Under the pieces are notes generated by a model, which saw nothing but the letters and a program-made list of their open reading frames with translations, did not search any database and was not told the origin of the DNA. A program made the position numbers and the translations under genes. A stretch of 64,000 nucleotides of DNA from Valencia hispanica (lineage: Eukaryota > Chordata > Actinopteri > Cyprinodontiformes > Valenciidae): positions 10,014,501 through 10,078,500 of the forward strand of contig OY747723.1 in assembly GCA_963556495.2 (NCBI GenBank). The letters run 5' to 3'. Positions 51,059 to 61,043 of this stretch are shown here, piece after piece. Each line of letters begins with the position of its first letter. The stretch's first letter is position 1.

Positions 51059-52872
51059 AATGGATTAAAATTTAACAAAGTAGGTTATTTGTATTAACTC
51101 TATAAATTATTTATTTTAATTGATAAACTATCAATTCGTAGGCCCAAATTTATCCCAATATTAATGCAGTTAACAGTAAAGGCAGGCACAGTTTTTATTT
51201 ATTTAATTTTCATTTATTTCTTTTTATAGTGAAGGGGTTTATGTATTATTTAGTCATGCAACATTAACCTTAATAATGTTTTAGGCAAAGCCGAAACGAA
51301 GAAAAGCTAAAAAGGTTTATAACGCACTGTTTATCTTATCATTAATTTATTTATATACGGAGATTATTGCCGTTTCGTCTAAAAATCAAAGAATTCCTAA
51401 TAGAGTCCGGCCTGCGCTAAAACCCGGGACGCACACTTCGGCGAAACAGACGAAGAAATAGAATTCTCCCAATATAAAGCAATTTTTATTTATCATTAAA
51501 ACATATACCGAAAGAAATACATTTAAAACTCGCTTTGCAACACAAAATTGTCAACAGTTTGCTCAAAAAAAAAAAAAAAAAACTCCGCCGGACTGACAGA
51601 TCAAAGTCCGGCCCAATAAAACTTCCGGGTCACACCGCGGAATGAATACGCCAGTGCACAGATGGCTAATTCTTCACTACGATGCTAAACTTAACAAACC
51701 GTACTCATAAGTAAACTAACCAAAGACAAGAACAAAATGCCTCCAACAAAACCACACTTCGCCATCAATACTCGAATGACTGTTTAACCGAGCCAAATAA
51801 ATACAGTTCGGAAGCTAAGCTACCAGAGATTAGCTGTCATCATGAGCAACCTAGCTCAACCGGAAGCCAAACGTGACCGCTCCGTTACCATAAAAAAGTT
51901 ATTTTATATATATTCTAAAGAGTTTACTACCAGTTATCCATGATAACAGTCCTATATATATGTGTTAGACAATGCTTTAGACGTGTTTACGTAGTTGCAC
52001 AAGGTTGAACGCCTTTATTTCCAGGCGAGACTCATCCAAACTGTATGTTAGCCGTAAGCTAGCTTATGGTGGTACTTTAGCTGACTGAAAATGATATTCC
52101 CTTATTCCTCTACAATGTCAAGCTTCTACGCTTATTGTCTATACAAGAAGCGCGGGCATTGTCTAGACGTTTAAGATTCGCAGAGGAATTATGGTTTTAG
52201 ATTCAGTCGGTTAGTTCCCCTAAATGAGAAGTTTATATGAGGCCGGTGTGCAAAAAGCTACATGGTAGCTCTTTTTTCCGTTACCTCCACTTCTCCAATC
52301 ACACACACAGTCACACTAGAAAGAAAGAAAGTACAACAATTTTACAATTTCATCAAACACTAACCTCTACCGGAGCCACCTAAAGCCGGACCTTTAAACA
52401 CAATCCAATTCATGTGGCTCAAACGTGCGTTTGGAAGATACGCCAGCCTCTCCAAGGGAATCCGTCTCGACACAGAGAGCACACAGGTTCTAGCTGCTGT
52501 CTACTTTTCCGTTTGCCAGCCTTGGAGAATTCCGGCAGCGTCCTACCGGAGGCGAGGCGGCCAACCCTCAAACTCTGGTCCGCACTTAGGTCGGCCCTCA
52601 ACCGAAAGAACAACACGTCAACATTAAATGGAGAACGTTTAAATCGATCAATACCTATTAATTTTGTGTTAGCGCTTTTCCAGATTGATACAAAACCACC
52701 CGGGTGTTGATTAGCAAGGATCAATCCAGTCACTCTCCGATTCTCTGTTGAACTCAAAGAAAAAACACAAAATTACTATAATTGCCACAAACACATGTAT
52801 CAATCAGTTATGCCACACTCATTACTCACACTCAATCTCTCCCAGCCCTGAGAAAACTCAAAACCAAATTAA
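51059..52872 (-). other. ERV-B long 5' leader
   Basis: About 1.8 kb between PBS and gag. It contains a sense-strand 112-codon frame at 52757-52419 starting shortly after the PBS, and a poly-A run at 51567-51584. Otherwise it is AT-rich and non-coding. It may hold packaging and splice signals; none can be named. Confidence 0.55.
52419..52757 (-). CDS. ERV-B leader ORF, unknown function
   Basis: The 112-codon frame is in the viral sense direction about 115 bases downstream of the PBS. The product is basic (SKAGKRKSRQQ) with no recognised domain. Some epsilonretroviruses have an accessory ORF in front of gag, but no similarity can be claimed. It may be chance. Confidence 0.3.
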   Translation of the reverse strand: MSSTENRRVTGLILANQHPGGFVSIWKSANTKLIGIDRFKRSPFNVDVLFFRLRADLSADQSLRVGRLASGRTLPEFSKAGKRKSRQQLEPVCSLCRDGFPWRGWRIFQTHV

Positions 52873-52890
52873 TGCCCGCATTCTCCACCA
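52873..52890 (-). promoter_or_regulatory. Primer binding site, tRNA-Ala type
   Basis: The plus strand reads tgcccgcattctccacca, which equals the 3' end of a vertebrate tRNA-Ala(AGC) including CCA. On the retroviral strand it is the complementary PBS starting TGG, three bases after the LTR. Confidence 0.8.
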
Positions 52891-52893
52891 TTT

Positions 52894-53454
52894 TGTCGGC
52901 TTCCTATCATAATATGCTCTGCAACTCACTTTCTACTCAGAGAGGTGGGGGCGCCGAACTCCAAAACCCCAGCGGGAACTGTTTCAAAATAAGACCCAGA
53001 ACTGAGAGACAGAAAGTAAAACAACACACACAAACAGATATCTGTTTCACAGTGGACGCACCTGCAGATGGGAGCCAGAAAAGATCTGACTCGCTTCTCT
53101 ACAAGGGTGTACCATTTTTATTACAGAAGAACAAAGAACATATCACATGACTCCTCTCTCCTCCTTCTACATCTTGACAGATCATATATTTTCTCAGGTC
53201 TCCTGACCGTACCATGAACTAGGGTTGTAACATGTACTAGAGTTATAACCGATCCTCCCTGCTTTCAGTTCATATCTTTACGCAAGAGTTTATTTACTTA
53301 AAACCTTAACCCCATAAAATACTGGTAAAGAGTCATGTTTTACTACCCTGCATAATATAAACAGGCCTATTTACTTCTAAAGCTTACTTAAAGATATAGT
53401 TAAAACATATGTACTGCATAATAAAAAATAGCCCCAAAAAAGTAGAATACAACA
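52894..53454 (-). repeat. ERV-B 5' LTR (promoter side)
   Basis: 561 bp, about 99.5 percent identical to 44159-44720. Transcription would run leftward from here. Confidence 0.95.
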
Positions 53455-53680
53455 GCATCCTCTTCATGAGACTGTCATACAACAACAGAACTTCTTCAGT
53501 CGGAGGCTTCTTCAGTTTCGCTGCAATACAGACCGCTACAGGAAATCCTTCCTGCCCACAGCCATCATTATCTACAACAACTCTTTAAAGAATTAATTAT
53601 ATGAGCTATACCAACACTTAATTTCCCTTTGAGATCAATAAAGTATTTTTGAATTGAATTTGAAATGAATTGAATATGAT

Positions 53681-54155
53681 CCTGCAGCACTGTCTCAGTA
53701 AAACACATAACACTGCATTCCCGGTACTCTGGCTGAGTCCTTGTAAGGGCTTGGAGTTCATCCATCTTGTTAGCTAGTGATCTCACCTTATGATCAATGG
53801 ACGAGATGGCTTGAACTTCCTTTTTCTCTGTCTCCTTTCTGCTCTTTCTCTGCATCTACGTCTCCTCCTCATCAGGGATTTGTGACTTCAGTTGAGGTAT
53901 TATTTCAGCTTTTGTTTTGTTAATCAGCTGCTCCCAGCTGTAAACCACATTGTTGCCATGGTTACGCATCATAAGTTATCAAAAAGTTAAAAAATTTACA
54001 GCAAAAATCCAAAAACTGTAAAGTATACAGGTAAAAAAAAATGTAGTCTTCCTCAAGAAAAAAGAGGAACCAATGTACAAAAAAACAAAACTTAATATGT
54101 AGCCAACAGAGCCATTCCAACATGCAGCTACCCAGAGCAGTGCAATTCTAGATTT
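53681..54155 (-). mobile_element. L2 5' region, inverted
   Basis: On the minus strand it repeats 145-600 of the first L2 (attctagaattgcgctgctc region near 54155, and the tgcagtgttatgtgttttac block near 53715). It is joined directly to the tail of the plus-strand L2 that hosts the ERVs. Confidence 0.8.
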
Positions 54156-54795
54156 TTTTTTTTTTTTTATGGTGACACATCCTAACAATATTAATAGGAA
54201 ATGTAAAGCTATTTCTAAGCAAATGGGTTAATTTAACATTTGGTTATTTTGAGCTTAAGGAAGCATAGTACTTCAAAAGTGTAGGAATCTAAAAATATAT
54301 AAAACGTAGGTAGGCCTATGCATCTAAAAATTTAGATATAAAAAACATAAATCAAGAAATATGGATATTTCTAAAAACTAGCAAGAATGCTAAGGATTAC
54401 TTACCATTGATATCTGTTGACACCGTCATGTTTTTTTAGTTTCATTTTGTGTTTGCATAGTTTACATTTTACTTTTTCTTTGTAGCCACTTCATGAGTTT
54501 TAAAGATTTTTTTCGAGGTCGGCTTACCGTCAATAAGCCTCAGTAATTTTTTCTGAACAGTCATTTAGTCTTACTAAGTAAAATTGTCACAGCACATCAT
54601 ACAGACAAAAAAAGAAACTGGGATGTGACTCTACTTCGAAACTTATTTGACTATGCTGCGTGCACATTTTATTCTGAAATTGCAAACATCACTTCCTGTT
54701 GCTTATCGGTGAGATGTGGAACTTGATTTTTTTTCGATTTTTAAAAAAAAGTTCTTGTCGGTACCTCATATGCTAACTGCACGTGTTGCGATGAT
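54156..54795. other. No recognised feature
   Basis: AT-rich sequence with a poly-T run at 54152-54168. I see no repeat family or ORF with family features. Confidence 0.4.
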
Positions 54796-55014
54796 TACGG
54801 TGGCCCTGAAAGGTCACAGCACGCAACGTAAGAAAACACATACGAAAAGACAAAACACAAGCAAATTGAGAAAACATTTTCAACAGCACAACACATTAGA
54901 AAAACGCGCTGCAAATAGACCACAACACATTAGAAAAACGCGCTGCAAATAGACCATAACACAACGGAATGTGTTTTCTTAAAATGCCTCCTGTGACCTT
55001 TCAGGGCCACCATA
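54796..55014. mobile_element. 219-bp MITE with the same termini as the 772-bp transposon
   Basis: The left end tacggtggccctgaaaggtc is mirrored at the right (gacctttcagggccaccata), giving an inverted repeat of 20 bp or more. The terminal decamer equals that of 24534-25305. It contains a 34-bp tandem duplication (caacacattagaaaaacgcg units near 54890 and 54924). gatgat occurs at 54790-54795 and, after three extra bases, at 55018-55023, a probable 6-bp target duplication. Confidence 0.75.
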
Positions 55015-55323
55015 GTAGATGATGCCTAGAAGAAGTGTTAGAAAGAGGGTGCCACCTCGCCGTATTATTGCTGAGGAAGACAAGGTTGAAGAAGTACACG
55101 GCTAAGTAAACTATAACGACATTTGTGCGTTCTTAGAAATGTTTGCATTTGTTTGAAATGCATTTGAAAGTTAGCATAGCATACTTAGCTCCGTACTAAT
55201 TTCACATATGTTCATTTCTAACCATATATTAAAATACTTTTGCTAAAAAACAGCTGATACGTACACACAATCTTATTTTATTTGAAATGTAACACATTTG
55301 GGTATATCAAATGTAATATGTAA

Positions 55324-55464
55324 GGGATAGTGCCCGACGAGGTGTCCATTAACAGAAATTGTGGACGACGCGGAGGCGTGAACCCTCCGACACAAAGCGG
55401 AGGATGGTTGCTTCCGCGAAGTCCATTAATTTCTGTTAATGGACACCTCGAAGGGCATTATCCC
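55324..55464. repeat. Fold-back segment of repeat Y
   Basis: The arms 55324-55360 and 55428-55464 are inverted complements over 37 bp with three mismatches. They contain gaggtgtccattaacagaaa and its reverse. The right arm is also present in copy 1 at 25528-25565, where the left arm is degraded. Confidence 0.85.
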
Positions 55465-55709
55465 GCTTATACTATGGTCACTTATGAAAGAAACAAGTAT
55501 TTAATCATTTAATAATACTTTAATGTGTTTTAGAGTTAAAATCGTGAAGGTTTTTATTTTTATAAGTCGAGCGCACTATCTCCCGTATACAGGCGTTGCC
55601 AAGCAACTTGGCCACAGCGACCCGACCGCAGCAGTTGATCAGTGATGGGAAGTGAGATTGTGGCTTTACCTTACGTTACATGATACAAATTATTAATATA
55701 TTAATGTTA

Positions 55710-56605
55710 GCACTTCGCTCTCAGACTGCAAGTTTACTTGTAGTTCCTAGGATTTCTAAAAGTAGAATGAGAGGCAGATCTTTTAGTTATCAGGCTCCTC
55801 TCCTGTGGAACCAGCTCCCGTGAGGCAGACGCTGTTTACTTGTAAGGCCAGGCTTAAAACTTTCCTTTTTGATAAAGCTTATAGTTAGAGTGGCTTAGGT
55901 CATCCTGAGCTAGCTCTGTAGTTATGCTGCTGTAGGCTTTTACTGCTGGAGGACAGACTTACGAATTTTCTTCACTCTGCTACTTCCTTTTGTACTACTA
56001 CTCTCCAGTTGTATTACAGTACATTCTGTTATTTCGACTGTTAACTTTGTGTTCTCTCAGTGTTTTTCTCTCAATAGAAGATATACCTGGTCTGGTATCC
56101 TGCTTGGCTGCAATGCCCTGTTGGACGGGGGGCATCGACTGGGATGATGCTCCCAATAACTGAACATCCACTGTGTCCTGTTATCAACTTTTTACTTTCT
56201 GTAACATAGAAAGTACTCTTATATCAGATCTTCTGTTCCTTCTGTGTCTCTGCTCTGTCTTCTCAAACCCCCAGACGGTCGTGGCAGATGGCCGCTCCTA
56301 CTGAGCCTGGTTCTGTTGGAGGTTTCTTCCTGTTAAAAGGAAGTTTTTCCTCTCCACCGTTGCTACATGCTTGCTCATTATGAGGGAATTGCTGAAGGAT
56401 TGCTGTGGTTGGAAAGTCTGCATCAACGGGGCCCAACCTCACGCCAATGACTGACGCAATCTGCTGGGATTCCTTAAATAGTAAACTTTTTAACTGATTT
56501 GAATGATTGTATAAATGTATTGAAATGACTTCTTGTTAAGTGCCTTGAGATGACATCTGTTGTGAATTGCCACTATATAAATAAACTGAATTGAATTGAA
56601 ATTGA
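55710..56605 (+). mobile_element. 5'-truncated CR1/L2-type LINE tail
   Basis: It encodes the ORF C-terminus (SYQAPLLWNQLP), then a long fish-type 3' UTR (ggaggtttcttcctgttaaa, gtgccttgagatgacatctg) and a (TTGAA)n tail. It is flanked by a 10-bp duplication attaatgtta at 55700-55709 and 56606-56615. Confidence 0.85.
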
Positions 56606-56879
56606 ATTAATGTTATCAAACTCACCAAATAAGTAAAAAAAAAAAAAATCATTCATGTTTTGTCTGTCTTGCTGTTGCGATGAGTCAACTGTGAAATAAC
56701 GTCGTTGAGTCTCCGTTGCCACAGTTACCATCTAGCGTTTGAGCCAGCGCAATAATTTCGAACTGTCATCAGGCAATTTGACGGGACACCTTTCCTAGGT
56801 GTACATTATCCCTTTTTAACCTTCACCCTCCAGCCAATCAGAATGGGGTGTTCACCCAGACCATGGTATAAGTCCTAAT

Positions 56880-57560
56880 ATGTGTCACCTTGCTGCTGTT
56901 TATGGTCATATCTACCATGACTGAGGCCATGTCCACACATAGCTGGGGTTTTTTTTTCAAAAAAATATTCTACAGGGTTTTTCCTAGGTCAAAAAAGATC
57001 AGTGGGTACACGCTTTGGGGTTTTTTGAATTTCCGTTAGTATTTGAAATGAATGTATTTGAAAACATAATTACTCAACAAAGGACGCATTGTTTAATCCC
57101 CAAATGCATTTACAGCACAGAGCCATTGTGGTTAGGGCTGTGTTTTTTAGATCTAAGGGATTCCGTTCAGTTAAATTGGAGATTTTCTCTGTTGGGTGAC
57201 TTGATCAGTGTTGCCAAATGTCTCTGACAAAAAGTAGCTGAATTTGACCCAGAGTGCTAGCTGTTGCTAGATGAAGCCACATGCTATTTAGCATACTAAT
57301 GACATCATCAAACATGTGGCAGTCTTCATTTTCTCCTCCAACATTCAATACAAATAAAAACAGTTTTCTTTTTTTTCTTTTTTTTTGAGAAAGAGGGAGA
57401 AAGTTTATATAACCATGCAGTACATAGGAGCAAAAACAGACTTTGATATTCCATTTTGTCACTTTATCAAAACAGTACCTTTTAAAATGGTGTTTGAAAG
57501 ACCATTTGTTTAACAAAGAATTATCCATTTTATATTTTGATCTAGAAAAGATTGAATGCA
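56880..57560. other. Unassigned non-coding stretch
   Basis: A word tgaggccatgtccacacata at 56922 resembles the end of a common fish MITE. Otherwise I find only a T/A-rich run (57363-57385) and no gene. Confidence 0.4.
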
Positions 57561-57567
57561 GTCCAGA

Positions 57568-60120
57568 CAAAATTAAGGAGAAGAAAGAAGGAAGATGAAG
57601 AAGAGAGGTAGGAAACAAAAAGTCAAGAGAGAGGATGAGTTGAAAATACAAGAGAGGAAGGGAAACAAAGAAAACACAGGAAGACATTGAAGTCTGCCTC
57701 CATACCCACAGGACGGCAGAGAGAGGGGGAAAAACAAAACACGAAAAAGGAACATCGACAAAACAAACCAAACATTGTGAACTAAGAATTACACAACCAC
57801 ATCACACAAAAATAGATATAAAAATACAACAATGTCACAGAAAAACTCATGGTACCGATTAATCAAGCTCTAGTAATGATAACCTCAGCCCAAGAATATA
57901 TCCTTAAACACCAGAGACCCCACATCTATGTGTGTGTGTTAGCATGCTGGTGCATGTAAGGTTTCTCCATAAGAGTGTTCAATAGTTGGTGTGAGCAGGC
58001 ATCAATCTGTCTCCCAAGAATCGATGCAGACATGAAGGAGATCGGAGCAAAGACGTCCAAAGGACCCCCAGAGCCCCAGGCGGACCCGGCGGGGCGACCG
58101 CATCCCCCAAGAGTGGAGCAAAGGAGAACCCCAGGGGAACGTCCAGCGGCTACTATGCAGGGGCCCGGGGGGCAGCAGTGATGAGCCCACGGGCACCGCC
58201 AGCAACCGGCTGCGCCAGGGCGGGCCGGTCAATGGACCGGGAGAGCCGGGGCCCAGGGGAAACCCCACCCCCCAGCAGGGACCTGACAAGGGACCGGCCG
58301 ACGAGGGGCCCCCGGCACTGCAGGGGCCATGGCCGGCCGCCTGCCGCCTTGCGCCGCTACCACCCTAGGCCGGCGGGGAGTGACGGAGGGGGAATAGGCC
58401 CCCCATTAAGTGTAAGGCCTGAGGTGCGCCAGGCGAGGGGGCAGACCAAGATCCAACCTGACAGGTAGACAAAGACATTCAGACACAGTCATACGTTCCC
58501 TCCCTCTTAAACACATACATTCTCACTGACTCACCAAGACACCCAAAAAAATGACGCTGTACCCTCACTCACACACCCCATACACACTTTATGCTCCCAG
58601 GTCCAGGTACCGATGCCCCAGTAGAGCCACCAGCCCCCGGACCCGGGAGATGGACCCCCTACCTTCTAGGACGGAGACAAGCAGACCGCCAAGGGCCCCA
58701 CAGTGGCGAAGCAGCCCGACAGCCCAGGACCCCGACCAGACCGCCTGTTCCTCCTCCGGACCCCAACCCCTGATGGCCCGTAGCGAACAGGGGTGTGAAC
58801 AGACCCCTCACCTCCATCCTCCCGCTCGAGTATGGTGTTGATGCGTGTTGTTATAATGTGCATATAAAACAGAGGGGTGAGATGTGGGGAAGGCAGCCAC
58901 ACATCCCCCAACCCCCACCCTGAGCCCTCAGTGTCTATATGTGGTTTAACAGTGGGCACCGGCACCAGAGGTGAAGCTGATTGAACCGCTCCCCCTCTGG
59001 ATGCCGAAAAGTGTGCCCACTCCAAAGTCCCTACAAATGTGTCGTGTGAGAATGTTTTAAGTGGGAGTGTCTAAGTTGTATATTAAAATTGGGACCCAGG
59101 ACGCCACGGGACCCCAGTGATGTGCCCATGCCCCAAGACCCTATATGACCCTATATAGGCACTGCTGCTCACCGGGATCCACCAGGGGAGGGAGGCCATG
59201 GCACGTTCGACCCGGGGCCCACGGCCACGGCACCACAAAGCCCCACGGACCCCAAGGCAGTCCCCCCAGCCCCATCCCAGAAGGGGAACTAAACCCACCC
59301 TGACATTCGCTCTACTCTCAAAAGACACTAGACACCCAGGTTGAGTTCACCCCAACAGCAAACAAGGCGAGACGCCATACAGGGACCGGCGATGACAATC
59401 GGCCCAGAGAAAAAGAGAGAGGCGGCTGCACATGCCGGCCGCAGGCCGGCCCCGACCCCCACAGGCAACAGAGACCCCACGCTGGCCGACCGCCAGCCAG
59501 GACCACAGCTAGGGGGCGCGGCGCCCCGAGCCCCGAATCCCCAGGCCCACCCCAGACCCTACCCAGGCGCAGCACGGCCACCAGTAACCCATGTCCGCCA
59601 GTGCAACCCCCCTAAGGCACCGCATGCAGCCATCAAGAGTTACCACCCAAAGCCCAACCCCAGGCCGGCCACGACGTCCAGCGCCCCATCAGCCCAGTGA
59701 TCCCACCCCCCGGGGTCCCCCCCAGATGCCTCCAACCCCAAAACCCCCACATCAGCAACAGTATCCCAAACGACAAAACCAAGTGCCCCCCACCCCCACT
59801 AGGTGATGGAGCCCAGAGAGATTGATCAGATATGGAGCCAGAGGCCGTCTCAAGACCAATATGGTCCAACAAGAGATTTCTATACTGATTAATACTAAGA
59901 GCTTTTTTATTTTTCCAGTTCAGGAGGATAGTTTTCTTAGCGATGCATAAGGCAATGTGAACCATTAGAACTGACTTTGTGTCCATGGTGACATCATTTA
60001 AATTTCCAACAGGCAAATTGAGGGAGATGGTGGGATGTTACATTTCAGACACTTTGATAAGTCCTCACATATCTGGCACTAAAATTTCTTGACAAGTGGA
60101 CAGAACCAAAGCGCACGAAC
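57568..60120 (-). mobile_element. L1-like LINE 3' part, copy 3
   Basis: The minus strand repeats the L1 of 10019-16222 from the ORF2 C-terminus (60116 to about 59810) through the GC-rich 3' UTR. The last 150 bp and the poly-A are missing at the left edge. The ORF2 end here is better preserved than in copy 1 (a VGNLNDVTMDTKSVLMVHIA stretch, then NWKNKKALSINQYRNLLLDH). Confidence 0.85.
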
Positions 60121-60123
60121 ATA

Positions 60124-60356
60124 ATTCAATTCAATTTCAATTCAGTTTATTTATATAGCGCCAATTCACAACAGATGTCATCTCAAGGCACTTAACAAGA
60201 AGTCATTTCAATACATTTATACAAACATTCCAGTCAGTTAAAAAGTTTCCTATTTAAGGAATCCCAGCAGATTGCGTCAGTCATTGGCGTGAGGTTGGGC
60301 CCCGTTGATGCAGACTTTCCAACCACAGCAATCCTTCAGCAATCCCTCATACTGAG
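60124..60356 (-). mobile_element. CR1/L2-type LINE tail, host of ERV-C
   Basis: The minus strand matches the 3' end at 56370-56605 (complement of tatatagcgccaattcacaa, ctcaaggcacttaacaagaa). It is cut at 60356 by the ERV-C LTR, and the rest would lie beyond the window. Confidence 0.8.
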
Positions 60357-60719
60357 TGTTAGGTTAAAAAAGTGGTTGACCTACAAAGAATCACACACAA
60401 GGGTCGGAGAGTATATGGAGTCAATAAGCTCTGCAGAGGTGGATGTGGATAATCAGTTCTGCAGAGGGAGACCAGGAAAATACTATAAGGAATGAGCCAA
60501 CCGTGTCTGTCTGTTCTCAGCCTCCCAGTGTCATAGTCTCTGGTCTCCAAGAGCATCCCCTCTGCAGTCTCTCTTTATTTAGTCACACTTCATTAACATA
60601 TTAAAAGAACAGGATGTCATGCAAATGAGCATGTGACTGAAACCAAAATGACATTTAAAAAGTACATTAGAAAGACACCCTAAGAAAACAATAATACAAC
60701 ATTATTATTTTACCTAACA
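60357..60719 (-). repeat. ERV-C 3' LTR
   Basis: 363 bp bounded by perfect 8-bp inverted ends TGTTAGGT and ACCTAACA. On the minus strand AATAAA lies at 60574-60579. The polypurine tract aggggggaaa (minus) is directly adjacent at 60720-60729. The partner LTR is outside the window. Confidence 0.88.
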
Positions 60720-61043
60720 TTTCCCCCCTGAAATGTGGTTTTTAAATGTGATCACGAACAACAAAAAGTTGTAAAATAGGTAACAACTCCAATAAAGTAA
60801 AAATATAAGAATCATAAAAACCAGACAACAAAAGGTTGCAAAATAAGTAGCATCCCAAATAAAATAAAACAATAAAAAAATAAAAAATAATAATAATAAG
60901 ACATACAACAAAGAAATCGCAAAAGTAAGTAGCAATTTCAAAAAGATATTAATGCGAGCTTCACCTAGACATCATCCAATTAATTGCTACCTGAACAGTA
61001 GTTTAGATTAATGGAATCATAAAAAGGTTTTTACACATGTTAA

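Larger units (their letters stand above)
44159..53454 (-). mobile_element. ERV-B, near full-length young provirus with defects
   Basis: This 9.3 kb provirus has LTRs 44159-44720 (3') and 52894-53454 (5') that differ by three substitutions and one indel. The 4-bp target duplication is GCAT (44155-44158, 53455-53458). Order on the minus strand: LTR, tRNA-Ala-like PBS, long leader, gag, TGA, pro-RT, RNase H, integrase, a non-env segment, the env tail, LTR. Gag and pol carry frameshifts and a stop, and env is nearly all missing. Confidence 0.95.
37748..53680 (+). mobile_element. One L2 LINE split by two proviruses
   Basis: The pieces are 37748-37779, 43680-44158 and 53459-53680. They join in order: gctgaatacagag / agctggttgaccgc at the ERV-A site, and atggacaaccctgagcat / cctcttcatgagac at the ERV-B site. 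The first L2 reads gctgaatacagagagctgg (2132-2150) and atggacaaccctgagtatcc (2612-2631) uninterrupted at those places. The last piece ends with the L2 3' UTR and TTGAA tail. Confidence 0.9.
55324..56872 (-). repeat. Repeat Y, copy 2, interrupted by a LINE
   Basis: An inverted copy of 24255-25565: a cattatcccgcttatactatg block near 55457 at one end, and the gttcacccagaccatggtat end near 56868. It has no 772-bp transposon at the site near 55612-55630 (single CTGTGG complement, ccacag). A LINE tail lies at 55710-56605. Confidence 0.7.

Noticed and set aside
57205..57771. 188-codon minus frame
   Set aside because: It joins unrelated AT-rich sequence to the pyrimidine-rich end of the L1 3' UTR. 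Hydrophobic low-complexity text and no family features.
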